Of a stretch of 64,000 bases of DNA, positions 41,137 through 50,371 are shown one piece after another. This DNA is from Desulfobacteraceae bacterium. Lineage in GTDB: Bacteria; Desulfobacterota; Desulfobacteria; Desulfobacterales; Desulfosalsimonadaceae. Numbering within the stretch: the stretch's first letter is position 1; each line of letters starts with the position of its first letter. A program made the translations under genes and the position numbers. The notes beneath the pieces were generated by a model. The model saw only the letters and a list, made by a program, of their open reading frames with translations, was not told the DNA's origin and searched no databases. The stretch lies in contig QZKW01000003.1 in NCBI GenBank assembly GCA_003599885.1, positions 1-64,000 of the forward strand. The letters run 5' to 3'.

Positions 41137-43509
41137 TTAGTTTTCGACTTTTATAATATCCCGCTGCTCAAGCTGGACGATTTTGGGCGTCAGGAAAATC
41201 AGCATCTCCTGCTTGGAATTGTCGGTGGTTTCGGTTTTAAACAACCAGCCGATAATTGGAATGTCTTTTAAAATGGGGAACCCGGTTTCCCCGTTTTTCA
41301 CATCACTTTTAACCACACCGCCGATGACGATGGTTTCCCCGTCATTCACCAGCAGTTCGGTTTCAGCTTCATTGATTGAGGTGATGGGATCTCCCAATGG
41401 AGAAAAATCAACGATATCATTCTTGGTGGTTTTAATCTTCATGGATACGCGTTGATCGGGTGTGACAAGGGGCGTTACTTCCAGAGACAAATCCACATCC
41501 TGAAATTCTGTGTTAATCTGACCATTTTCGTCGACAGTCTGATAGGGGACTCTCAAACCCTGACGAATGATGGCTTTTTTGTTGTCAAGAGTCAGAATTT
41601 TGGGAGATGAAATAATTTTACCATTGCCTTCTTCCTCCATGGCCTTGAGTGCAGCATCTAAAACAATAGGTGTGCCCCATGCATTCAGGCGGGTAAAATT
41701 AAAATCAATAATTCCTTCACCTGCTCCGGCATTCTCAGCTTTATACTGGGTATTCATGGCCGCATGGTAAGAATACATGCCGTCAAGACTGTCATTATAG
41801 ATATCTTCGCCGTTGGCGCTCCAGGACATGCCGATTTCCCGGTTAAACGTGTCGTTGATTTCAACAATCCTGGCTTCAATGAGCACCTGGGGAGTGACCC
41901 GGTCTATCTCGTTGATGATTGCCTTTACTTTGCCGAGTATCGCACGGGTATCGGTAATGATGATCTGATTGTTCCGGGAATCAATGGTCATTGAACCCCG
42001 ATCTTTTGTTAAAACGCCCTTAATATTTGGCGCTATTTCTTTTTCAGCGTTGGCATAATTGATGAGCATATATTCCGTAACCAGAGGTTCCAGTGTTTTT
42101 TCCTGTTCAATCCGTGCCTGGATCGCCTTCATTTTTTCCTGAAGCGCCTCCTGTTCTTTTTGTAATGTGGCAGTTTTTGCGATACGGATAATATCTTCGT
42201 GCTCCACCTTACCGAGCTGGTTCATCTTAAGGATCAAATCCAGAACCTGATCCCAGGGCACGGGTTTTTCCAGTGAAATGGTGACTTCCCCGGTGACATC
42301 TTTATCCACTGCGTAATTTTTACCACTGACCTGCTGTAAAATCTTGAACACGTTTTTGATGTCGGTTTGATAAAAATCAAGAGCAATTTTCTGACCGGTA
42401 TATTGTTTTTTCTCTTCTAATTCATCGGAATATCTATTGTCAGGCGTTGCCTGCCCTTGTGGCTGGACCTGAGATATTGTCGTGAGTTGCTGGGGCTGGG
42501 GTTCGGTTGCGGGCGGATTTTCATTTAACGCCTGTTGCCAGGAAGGCATGCTGGCGGAATCCAACGGTCTCGGGCCGATGGATGAAGCGTCAAAATAAAG
42601 GGTCAATTGATTGTTTTCCTGAACCGGGCGGTAGGGAACCCACTCGCGAAGTTCTATGATGATATCTGTTGCATTGACCGTATCTCTTGCCTGAACCGGA
42701 CTGATGCGGTCAATTGCGCTTTCAAAGCGGGTGGTGATGAGGGGGCGGTCGCGGCGGAATTCCGGCAGGCGGGTATTGAACAGCCTGACTTTTAATGTAC
42801 GATCCCCAATTTTTTGAACGTCAAAAGCCACCGGATAGGTGGTTCCAAGAATAACCAGAGATTTCCCATCTTCCTGTCCTGAAAAATCAATCCGTTCGAC
42901 GGAGGATGGTTTGCCTGAGACTTTCTGAGATATTCCTTGCGCGACCGCCGGGTTGGACGCATCTTTTTCAGGCGCACTTACGAGCATTGGTTTTACCGGC
43001 ATCGCAGCACCCTGTGCCGCATCATCAGCGGCGGAGATCTCTTCTTCATGGGCAAAAACAATTTCCAGATCAGAGCCGTTTTTTATCACTTCATAGGGGA
43101 GATCCAGGTTCAGACCGATTTCCAGACGCACATTCTTCTGATCCGGAGAGAGCGACGGAGTGATGCGCCGGATAGTCCGGTTGTCCGGGGTGTATTCGGA
43201 GGCCAGCTCGCCGAGTGATGTTTCCGGGAACAACAGGATCACTCCCAGCGGATCAAGCTGTTTGGCCGACGAATACGTGAGGTCATCGGACGCTTTGATG
43301 ATCACCGTATCCGCCCTTGCTGTCGCCACAGTTTGAATGGCAGTGATGGTCTTACCGACCGCCTGGGTCTCTTGATCCATCGGCGCTTCTTTGTCCGCCG
43401 GTGCAGAAGCACAACCTGCGGCAACCATTAATAATAGGAGCGCCAGAATTAACATGCCAAGCGACCGACCGAATTTTCTTTCCCATATCATGTGACTACA
43501 ATCATACAT
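41137..43509 (-). CDS. pilQ: Type IV pilus secretin
   Basis: A 790-residue secretin that forms the outer-membrane pore for the pilus. A lipoprotein-like signal (LILALLLLMVAAGCAS) leads, then AMIN domains (VRLEIGLNLDLPYEVI; FDVQKIGDRTLKVRLFNT), an STN/N0 domain (IALDFYQTDIKNVFKILQQVSGKNYAVDKDVTGEVTISL), N1 with a Glu/Lys-rich coiled-coil insert, and the secretin domain ending ...EMLIFLTPKIV. AGAGC-type site with GGAG sits before ATG 43509. Last of the canonical pilMNOPQ set. Confidence 0.95.
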   Translation of the reverse strand: MYDCSHMIWERKFGRSLGMLILALLLLMVAAGCASAPADKEAPMDQETQAVGKTITAIQTVATARADTVIIKASDDLTYSSAKQLDPLGVILLFPETSLGELASEYTPDNRTIRRITPSLSPDQKNVRLEIGLNLDLPYEVIKNGSDLEIVFAHEEEISAADDAAQGAAMPVKPMLVSAPEKDASNPAVAQGISQKVSGKPSSVERIDFSGQEDGKSLVILGTTYPVAFDVQKIGDRTLKVRLFNTRLPEFRRDRPLITTRFESAIDRISPVQARDTVNATDIIIELREWVPYRPVQENNQLTLYFDASSIGPRPLDSASMPSWQQALNENPPATEPQPQQLTTISQVQPQGQATPDNRYSDELEEKKQYTGQKIALDFYQTDIKNVFKILQQVSGKNYAVDKDVTGEVTISLEKPVPWDQVLDLILKMNQLGKVEHEDIIRIAKTATLQKEQEALQEKMKAIQARIEQEKTLEPLVTEYMLINYANAEKEIAPNIKGVLTKDRGSMTIDSRNNQIIITDTRAILGKVKAIINEIDRVTPQVLIEARIVEINDTFNREIGMSWSANGEDIYNDSLDGMYSYHAAMNTQYKAENAGAGEGIIDFNFTRLNAWGTPIVLDAALKAMEEEGNGKIISSPKILTLDNKKAIIRQGLRVPYQTVDENGQINTEFQDVDLSLEVTPLVTPDQRVSMKIKTTKNDIVDFSPLGDPITSINEAETELLVNDGETIVIGGVVKSDVKNGETGFPILKDIPIIGWLFKTETTDNSKQEMLIFLTPKIVQLEQRDIIKVEN

Positions 43510-43524
43510 GTTTTGCTCTCCAGG

Positions 43525-44241
43525 TTATTGCTGAAGTTTCAATTCTCTCTCAAGTACGGTTATTTTTCCAAAAACATCCAGAGCTTTTTCAGAAACCATG
43601 ATCCGGTCTTTTAATATTTTGGAAACTTGACCACCTTTATTGCCGATATATGTGCCTTCATCAATGATGTATCCTTTGCCGGAAACCTCCTGCACCAGCG
43701 CCCGGGTTTTGCCTTGCGCCCGGAGTATCCCGGTTAATTTTAATTGAGCGAGATCAATTTTTTCAAGGGGGGTCCGGGGTTCGCGCCGATTCAATTCCGC
43801 CTGCATATCAGCCGGGACGACGGGTTCCGGCTCGTGGAGAAACGGTTCAAAGGGATCAATGCGGCCTTTCCGGGAGTAAAATCTTTCTTTGCTGCCCAGC
43901 AGGGAAGCAAACTCCGATTTGATTGCCGTCTCAGACATTTGATCCGCTGGCTGATCCGGAGTCTTATCCGTAACCGTCGTTGAAACTGTCTCATCCGGCG
44001 TCGTAATCCTTGTGTCGCCGGTTGCAGAAATTGACGGATCAGCTACCGGAACCCCAGGTTTACCCATATCCTGAATGCCGGTTGCGGGAATCGCAACACC
44101 GGTTCCAGAAACTGCCGGTCGCACAATTTTGACACGGCTGCTGAGATACATCTTTTCTTTCGATGCATCTGCGCGCTGAACCGGACCGATGAGGCATGCA
44201 ATCAACAACCAGATGACGATGCTGCAATAAATTTTACCCAT
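43525..44241 (-). CDS. pilP: Type IV pilus lipoprotein-type assembly protein PilP
   Basis: A 238-residue protein. Its signal peptide ends near ADA and lacks a Cys lipobox. A Pro/Thr/Val-rich linker is followed by the PilP beta domain: FYSRKGRIDPFEPFL, PRTPLEKIDLAQLKLTGIL, ALVQEVSGKGYIIDEGTYIGNKGGQVSKI. This domain links PilNO to the secretin. 8 bp after pilO. Confidence 0.92.
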   Translation of the reverse strand: MGKIYCSIVIWLLIACLIGPVQRADASKEKMYLSSRVKIVRPAVSGTGVAIPATGIQDMGKPGVPVADPSISATGDTRITTPDETVSTTVTDKTPDQPADQMSETAIKSEFASLLGSKERFYSRKGRIDPFEPFLHEPEPVVPADMQAELNRREPRTPLEKIDLAQLKLTGILRAQGKTRALVQEVSGKGYIIDEGTYIGNKGGQVSKILKDRIMVSEKALDVFGKITVLERELKLQQ

Positions 44242-44249
44242 AATTTATC

Positions 44250-44984
44250 TCATTTTTTGGTTTTTTTCGCGTTGGATTTTTTGCCCTTCTTGCCTTTAGC
44301 ATCTTCTTCTGTGGCTTCAGGCATAACTTCTACAAACTTATAGGTTTCAGCCGTGCAGGAAATAAAAAGGGTCCCTTCCTCCTCGCTTCCAGCTTTTCCC
44401 TTTCCTTTCCCTTTTATTGTTACCTTGCTTTTTATGCTTTTAGCGTCAGAATTGATTTCAAATTTATTTATATTTACAATTCGGGGCATTCCTGCCAGCT
44501 GATCAAAAAACATGCCCAAATCGTGATAAGAGCCGGACAATTGCATGGTGATCGGCAGTTCCGCATAAAAGTCCTTCAACACTTCGGCTTCGGGCTTAAA
44601 AAGTAAAAATTCAAGGCCTGCCTCGTTTCCAACCATAGAAATACTGGTCAACAACGAAGGAACCTCATCTTTTTCCGGAAGGGCCTTCGCGGCAATATTG
44701 AATTTTGCCTGGGCATCCTCCATTTTTTTCTTGTACTCGGCATACTGGTCAGCGTTTTTCTTGGTTTCTTTCAGCGTCTTTTCCTGCTCGACAATGTCTT
44801 TTTGTAATTTCGAGATTTGTTCGAAGTTCGGCATGTACAGAAAATATACAAATCCGCCTACAATTACGGCCACCAGCAAGCAGGAAAGCAGTATTCTCTG
44901 GATTTTAGTCAGATCGCTGATTTTTTGTATCAGCGGCTCAAGCGAGTTTAATGAAATATCCAGCTTTTTATTTTCATTTTTCAT
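44250..44984 (-). CDS. pilO: Type IV pilus inner-membrane protein PilO
   Basis: A 244-residue bitopic protein: cytoplasmic start, membrane helix (ILLSCLLVAVIVGGFVYFLY), a coiled-coil (about 50-100, KLQKDIVEQEKTLKETKKNADQY) and a ferredoxin-like periplasmic fold (SISMVGNEAGLEFLLFKPEAE...YHDLGMFFDQLAGMPRIVNINKFEI). The Lys-rich tail is long. Overlaps pilN by 4 bp. Confidence 0.92.
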   Translation of the reverse strand: MKNENKKLDISLNSLEPLIQKISDLTKIQRILLSCLLVAVIVGGFVYFLYMPNFEQISKLQKDIVEQEKTLKETKKNADQYAEYKKKMEDAQAKFNIAAKALPEKDEVPSLLTSISMVGNEAGLEFLLFKPEAEVLKDFYAELPITMQLSGSYHDLGMFFDQLAGMPRIVNINKFEINSDAKSIKSKVTIKGKGKGKAGSEEEGTLFISCTAETYKFVEVMPEATEEDAKGKKGKKSNAKKTKK

Positions 44985-45604
44985 TTCTTTTTTGGCCCCT
45001 TCTTCGCCTTCTTCGAGTCCTTGGCCTGGTCAGCAGCGTCAGCAGCCGGCGCAACCGGTTGCGCTACCTTTTTGGTGCATGCAATCACAAACTGTTTCAT
45101 ATCGACATTATACTGATTCACCTGCATGGAACTTGTCAAAGAAACTGTCGGAAACAGTCCTGACCGTTCCAGACGAAGCATGAACACCGCAATGGTTTCA
45201 TTGTCAAGGGCCATTCCTTCCAGGGATAAGCTGCTTTTATCAGAGGTGAGCCGGGTAAGCTGCATACGTCCCGGAACAATCATTTCTGTTAATTTTGCAA
45301 GCAATATCGGCTGCTTATTACGATCTTCCTTAAGAAGAGAAACCACCTCAATCTGCTTGTTGAGTGTGTCGAGTTTTTTCTTGATGTCTTCAACCTGTTT
45401 GGCTTTTGCTTCATAAACAGCGACTTCTTTTTTAAGCCGCTCCAAATCATTGGCCAAGTCTCCTTTTTTCGAGCTCAAATATCCGTTAAAAACAACAAGC
45501 ACAATAACCAGCAGGATAAAAGATAATGCAAAAACAGACACCTGCTTGCGAACATTCTCTTTGGATCTGGCTGCCCGATAGGGTAATAAATTTATGCGTA
45601 TCAT
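44981..45604 (-). CDS. pilN: Type IV pilus assembly protein PilN
   Basis: A 207-residue PilN: the N-terminal INLLPYR motif that docks in PilM, a membrane helix (FALSFILLVIVLVVFNGYL), coiled-coil (DLANDLERLKKEVAVYEAK) and the periplasmic domain. An Ala/Lys-rich tail is present. Overlaps pilM and pilO by 4 bp each. Confidence 0.93.
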   Translation of the reverse strand: MIRINLLPYRAARSKENVRKQVSVFALSFILLVIVLVVFNGYLSSKKGDLANDLERLKKEVAVYEAKAKQVEDIKKKLDTLNKQIEVVSLLKEDRNKQPILLAKLTEMIVPGRMQLTRLTSDKSSLSLEGMALDNETIAVFMLRLERSGLFPTVSLTSSMQVNQYNVDMKQFVIACTKKVAQPVAPAADAADQAKDSKKAKKGPKKK

Positions 45605-46659
45605 TTGTCATCCACTTTTCTGATTGCAAGCCCCATTGAGATAGCGGCCTGAGGCGCTATCTGTTTCATATAAGCAGAATCCAGTTGATCATCTGTTATA
45701 ATGTTTACACGCTCAAATGGATTGATCGTTTTGACGTTAATCGATGATTGCATAGCCAGCAAGTCCCTGAATTCTTTGATATTGGCAGCGCCGCCACTGA
45801 GAAATATCTGTTTGATATGATCCTCGGGGTTTGTAGAGTAGAAAAAATCAAGTGCGCGCCGGATTTCATCGCACCAGTCGGACACACTGGCGGACCTGAT
45901 CCCATTCAGTTCCTCCACCGATACTTTCTGCGTCTTATGAGTTAATGAGATAACCTCAGCTTCTGCCAGCGAGCAGTTGGCAATGGAAGCAATTTTCTGG
46001 TGGATCTGGTTGCAGCCCAGAGACACATCCCGCATAAAAACGGATGTCTTGCCTTTTAAAATATTAACAGATGTCTTACTGGCTCCTACATCTATGAGTG
46101 CAATGTTTTCTCCATTGACATCATTATTAATCTCATAAATATTTTGCAGGGCGAACGCGTCAATATCAATAATGCATAAATTCAAGCCGGCCATGTCGAT
46201 AAGGTTGATATAGTCATTCACCATATCTTTCTTGGCGGCGACCAGCAAAACGTTCATTTGGTTCGGGTTATGTTCAGTTTCCCCCAGAATTTGAAAATCC
46301 AGGTTCACATCGTTAATATCAAAAGGAATGTACTGTTCTGCTTCGAAATTGATGGATTCATAGAGTTGCTCGGCCGGCATATTCTGTAAAACGATATTTT
46401 TTACAATCACCGAATACCCGCCAATGGATACCGCCACATTTTTTAATTTAAAATTATAATTCTTATAAAGCTGGCGAATGGCACCCGCCACAGCTTGAGG
46501 GTCTTTGATGACGCCCTCGTCAATGGCCCCGTGTTCAATGTCAATCACCCCGAATTTTTTCAGGGACCATCCTTTCTTGGTTTCTTCAACCTCGGCGGCC
46601 TTGATGTTACGGGATCCGATATCCAGCCCGACAACCTGATTTTTGGGTCCAAATAGCAT
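45601..46659 (-). CDS. pilM: Type IV pilus actin-like protein PilM
   Basis: A 352-residue actin-fold protein that sits at the cytoplasmic base and binds PilN. Phosphate loop VVGLDIGSRNIKAAEV and the second loop ALIDVGASKTSVNIL, plus the adenosine motif LSGGAANIKEF, are clear. ATG 46659 (MLFGPKNQ) fits homologues better than GTG 46674. First gene of the operon; no tested promoter. Confidence 0.94.
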   Translation of the reverse strand: MLFGPKNQVVGLDIGSRNIKAAEVEETKKGWSLKKFGVIDIEHGAIDEGVIKDPQAVAGAIRQLYKNYNFKLKNVAVSIGGYSVIVKNIVLQNMPAEQLYESINFEAEQYIPFDINDVNLDFQILGETEHNPNQMNVLLVAAKKDMVNDYINLIDMAGLNLCIIDIDAFALQNIYEINNDVNGENIALIDVGASKTSVNILKGKTSVFMRDVSLGCNQIHQKIASIANCSLAEAEVISLTHKTQKVSVEELNGIRSASVSDWCDEIRRALDFFYSTNPEDHIKQIFLSGGAANIKEFRDLLAMQSSINVKTINPFERVNIITDDQLDSAYMKQIAPQAAISMGLAIRKVDDK

Positions 46660-47150
46660 AATTTTAAAATCCACTGTTGATAGGAATAAATTGATGACCG
46701 AAGGACAATCTTTCAGACAATATAATACCCTGAAAGGTCAAAATATCCTCGCCTGAAGGATTACTTATTGAGATATTGTTTACTAAAAGAAGCGAGATAA
46801 AAAAACAACAGACAATGATGGCAATGCATCCAACCTGCCATTTAATATCGATAAGAATGGCTTTTTGATTCAAGGTAATCACCTATGCAGCCGGATAAAC
46901 ACAGCCTTTATTTTCAGATATTAAGGCCCGGAAAAAAAGCTAAATCAAGTGGTGGTCGACTGGTGAACCAAAGCGTATCGTTCTCAAACGGCTTTAATCC
47001 TTACGCTAAATTGTTGTTATGTCAAGGGAATTATACATAAAAATATTAATACGTGTTATATTGCGATATGTAATGCATTGTAAACACTATATCTTGTGTT
47101 CTGGTCTTCCCAAACTGAGCCTAATTCTTCGTTAGGCATCCTGATTATCA
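46660..47150. other. Non-coding region upstream of pilM
   Basis: About 490 bp with no convincing gene. A 72-residue hydrophobic frame (46882-46664) starts with GTG and lacks a ribosome site. A perfect TTGACA on the minus strand (about 47023-47018) might mark a -35 box for pilM, but I find no good -10. No clear hairpin. Confidence 0.4.
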
Positions 47151-48731
47151 TTATATTGACGAGTGGCATATTTCATCTTCCCGGTCATCTGTCTGAAGAG
47201 TGAAGAAAAGATCCACGATCCGTGGATCGAACTGGGAACCCTTTCCCGAACTGATAATTTTCAGCGCCTCAGCCTTTGGCATTTCTTTTCTGTATGCCCG
47301 GGTGGATATCAAGGCGTCATAGACATCTGCCACCGAGAGAATTCTGGAGAGCAGAGGAATATCCTCTCCTTTCAACCCATCCGGATATCCCGAGCCATCC
47401 ATCCGCTCATGATGATGGCGAACAATTTTCTTTTCCCTTTCCCATAGCCCGAGTTGGCCGATAATATTTTCACCGATCAGAGGGTGTTCCTTTATTTTTT
47501 CAAATTCCACATCTGTCAGCCGGCCCGTTTTCAACAAAATATCATCCCGGATCCCTATTTTACCAATATCGTGCAAGCGTCCGGCAAAATCCAGCACATT
47601 AATTTCTTCTTTTGAACACCCGTATGCTTTTGCAAGTAGAATGGCCGTATCTTTCACCCGGCTGGAATGCTCTTTGGTATAGGCATCCCGGGCTTCCACA
47701 GCCTTGACCAGAGCGGAAAGCGTGGAAAATAAATTTTCATAAAGATTATCATACAAGGCGATATTTTCAACCATATAGGCTGCCTGGTGAACCATAAAAG
47801 ACAGATAGTACAGATCTTTTTCAGTAAAAAGCGGATTGTTTTTTGTTTTAACGGCAACCAGAACGCCAAATACCTTGTCCCGGATTTTCAACGGAACCCC
47901 CATGAAAGAGCGGACATGACGCGATAGTTGGGCCGCCGTGTCGGCAATAATCAAGGGCGTTTCATCACGAGCGATGTCGTTGATCAGGTTATTAAAAGCG
48001 AGGGGCATCAGGCCGTTCTTTCCCACCGATTCCGCAGAACCCTCTTCATTGCTGTCAAAAGCAAGGTCTTCCGGCATTTCCCGATCCACCCGCGCCAGCT
48101 CAAACGGCGCATGAAACGAGTCGCTGACAGCATAAAACATTGCCCGATCCGCCGGAGTAATCAACGTCGCCATTTCCACAATATGATGCAGAATCTCCGA
48201 CCCGGTATTTATGGACATCAATTCAGACATAATCCGGTTTAAAACACGCAGCTCATCAACTTTATAAATAAGTTCACGGTTAAGCGCCTCTATTTTTTTC
48301 TGACTTTCCAGTTCTTTGTTGAGCAGGATGTTTTTGATGAAAAGTGCCCGTTCCCGTAGAATGCGCTGAAGACAAAGCGTCATTTGCTCCAGGTTCACCG
48401 GCTTGATCAGAAAATCAACCACCCCGTTTTTTAGCGTATGGAGGGTGTTGTCCAGCGAAGGGTACCCTGTCATGATGACAACAGGCAGGGTATTGTCCCG
48501 GCTTCTCAAGTATTCGGCAAGTTCAAGGCCGTCCATTTCAGGCATATTGATGTCTGTAAAACAACAGTCGATGACATTGTCGCCACTCTCAATGACTTTG
48601 ACTGCTTCTTTGCCATTGCCCGCAGTCAAGACCCGATACCCGAGATTTTGAAAATGCTCGGTGGCTATTTCGAGTATGGCTTCCTCATCATCCACAAACA
48701 AAATGGTTTTTTGTGATTCTTGTTCAAACAT
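47151..48731 (-). CDS. Response regulator with GAF and HD-GYP domains
   Basis: A 526-residue cytoplasmic signalling protein. REC (1-125): ILFVDDEE acidic pair, phospho-acceptor Asp60 in FTDINMPEMDG, Thr in IMTGYP, Lys in FLIKPVN. A coiled-coil linker and GAF domain (about 165-320) follow. The HD-GYP domain carries LHDIGKIGI, the HHxxxDGxGYP signature (HHHERMDGSGYP) and ADVYDALIS, so it should hydrolyse c-di-GMP. No kinase is adjacent. It lies upstream of pilM on the same strand, and c-di-GMP often controls pili. No ribosome site is obvious. Confidence 0.93.
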   Translation of the reverse strand: MFEQESQKTILFVDDEEAILEIATEHFQNLGYRVLTAGNGKEAVKVIESGDNVIDCCFTDINMPEMDGLELAEYLRSRDNTLPVVIMTGYPSLDNTLHTLKNGVVDFLIKPVNLEQMTLCLQRILRERALFIKNILLNKELESQKKIEALNRELIYKVDELRVLNRIMSELMSINTGSEILHHIVEMATLITPADRAMFYAVSDSFHAPFELARVDREMPEDLAFDSNEEGSAESVGKNGLMPLAFNNLINDIARDETPLIIADTAAQLSRHVRSFMGVPLKIRDKVFGVLVAVKTKNNPLFTEKDLYYLSFMVHQAAYMVENIALYDNLYENLFSTLSALVKAVEARDAYTKEHSSRVKDTAILLAKAYGCSKEEINVLDFAGRLHDIGKIGIRDDILLKTGRLTDVEFEKIKEHPLIGENIIGQLGLWEREKKIVRHHHERMDGSGYPDGLKGEDIPLLSRILSVADVYDALISTRAYRKEMPKAEALKIISSGKGSQFDPRIVDLFFTLQTDDREDEICHSSI

Positions 48732-49003
48732 TACGGTTTAGGCATCCGCTACCTGGGGAAGAGGGTTGTTGAGACTATCTTTCGTTTGTCAAACTTTGGT
48801 TCTCTGGAGCAACCAGTGTTTTTATAAAGCCAGCGTTGTTCATCCGCTGGGTTTATAAAATCCATAATTTGTGGGATTTTGTCAAGTTTAATGACACCAG
48901 TTCCCGGTATGCTCTTGAAAACCATCTCAATTCGGAGTATCGTGTTCGAGATTTTATGACTTGAATCTTAAAATAAACTTAATAAATCAAGGAGATACTC
49001 TCT

Positions 49004-50266
49004 ATGCCGATGTCGGATAATTTCAAAAAAAGATTGTTTCCGGTATTACAGGACATCGTCGCACACTTTGGAACCCCTTTTCACCTCTATGATGAAGCCG
49101 GAATTGTCGAAACCGGCCACGCACTGAAGGAAGCGTTTTCCGCGAGCCCCGGGTTTATGGAATATTATGCCGTAAAAGCCTTGCCCAATCCGACGATTAT
49201 GACCATAATGAAAAACTTGGAGTTCGGGTTTGATTGCAGCTCAGTAGCTGAGCTTTGCCTCTGCCGAAGCCTGGGGGCCACAGGCGAAGATATTATTTTT
49301 ACATCCAACAACACCACAACAGAGGATTTTTCAGCAGCGTTTTCTGATGGCGGATGCATCATCAATCTGGATGATGTTTCCCTGATCCCAAAACTTCCCC
49401 GTGTTCCCGAACTGATCTGCTTTCGCTATAATCCGGGATCCCGCCGTACAGGCAACGCCATTATCGGGAACCCGGTCGAGGCCAAATACGGGGTCAGTCA
49501 CAATCAGATTATCGACGCCTATCGCCGGATGAAACAAATGGGAACCACCCGCTTTGGTCTGCATACCATGCTGGCATCCAATGAACGCAATCACACCTAT
49601 ATGGTTGAAACGGCTCACATGCTGCTGGATCTGGCCCAATGGATATCCGCTGAACTTGATATCCGGTTTGAATTTATAAATATCGGCGGTGGCCTTGGCA
49701 TTCCTTACCGGCCAGAGGATCTCCCCCTCGACCTGGCGGCCATGGCGAAGGAAATAAATGATCTGTTTACCATGTTTAAAGAAAAAAACAGTTATACGCC
49801 GAAATTATGCATGGAAAGCGGTCGGTACATAACCGGCCCCCATGGGGTTCTGGTAACCCAGGCTATTAATTATAAGGATATATACCGGAAATATATCGGT
49901 GTGGACGCCTGCATGTCCGCCCTGATGCGGCCGGGAATTTATGGCGCCTATCACCATATTGACGTGCTGGGTAAAGATCCGGAAAAATCTCCACTGGAAA
50001 AGATTGATGTGGTAGGTTCCCTTTGCGAAAACAATGATAAATTCGCTGTGGATAGAATCTTACCGAAAATCGACATGGGGGACATCTTAGTCATTCAGGA
50101 TACCGGCGCCCACGGGCATGCCATGGGTTTCAACTACAACGGGAAACTAAGGCCCCAGGAATTATTGCTAAACAAAAACGGATCGGTGGAGCGGATACGG
50201 AGAGCAGAAACCCTGGAGGATTATTTCGCCACATTGACCTTCCAGAAAGATACGCTGATCATTTAA
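49004..50266 (+). CDS. PLP-dependent decarboxylase, LysA-like
   Basis: A 420-residue fold-type III decarboxylase related to diaminopimelate decarboxylase, the last step to lysine. PLP Lys is in YYAVKALPNP, with GFDCSSVAEL, GGGLGIPY (phosphate loop), ESGRYITGP, and CENNDKFAVDR in place of the usual CESGD. GAHGHAMGFNYNGKLRP is the C-terminal Tyr-containing strand. The altered CENND motif leaves some doubt about the substrate. GGAG before ATG. Stand-alone; a strong terminator follows. Confidence 0.85.
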   Translation: MPMSDNFKKRLFPVLQDIVAHFGTPFHLYDEAGIVETGHALKEAFSASPGFMEYYAVKALPNPTIMTIMKNLEFGFDCSSVAELCLCRSLGATGEDIIFTSNNTTTEDFSAAFSDGGCIINLDDVSLIPKLPRVPELICFRYNPGSRRTGNAIIGNPVEAKYGVSHNQIIDAYRRMKQMGTTRFGLHTMLASNERNHTYMVETAHMLLDLAQWISAELDIRFEFINIGGGLGIPYRPEDLPLDLAAMAKEINDLFTMFKEKNSYTPKLCMESGRYITGPHGVLVTQAINYKDIYRKYIGVDACMSALMRPGIYGAYHHIDVLGKDPEKSPLEKIDVVGSLCENNDKFAVDRILPKIDMGDILVIQDTGAHGHAMGFNYNGKLRPQELLLNKNGSVERIRRAETLEDYFATLTFQKDTLII

Positions 50267-50267
50267 A

Positions 50268-50310
50268 AAAGGTGAGGGGTGAACTGCATAGCGGCCCACC
50301 CCTCACCTTT
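50268..50310. terminator. Bidirectional terminator between lysA-like and pckA-like genes
   Basis: Perfect 14-base arms AAAGGTGAGGGGTG and CACCCCTCACCTTT around a 15-base loop, just after the LysA-like stop, with A- and T-rich flanks on the two sides. Confidence 0.8.
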
Positions 50311-50371
50311 GACAAAACAGCCAACTAAATTATAACATTTTAAATTTATTAATAAATAACAAGCCCATCCT

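Noticed and set aside
40107-41156. 349-residue plus-strand frame opposite the giant lipoprotein
   Set aside because: Arises from the repeated Ig-like codons read backwards; no ribosome site or family.
46664-46882. 72-residue hydrophobic frame upstream of pilM
   Set aside because: GTG start without a Shine-Dalgarno, overlaps the pilM start region, no recognisable family. Could be a small membrane protein but unsupported.
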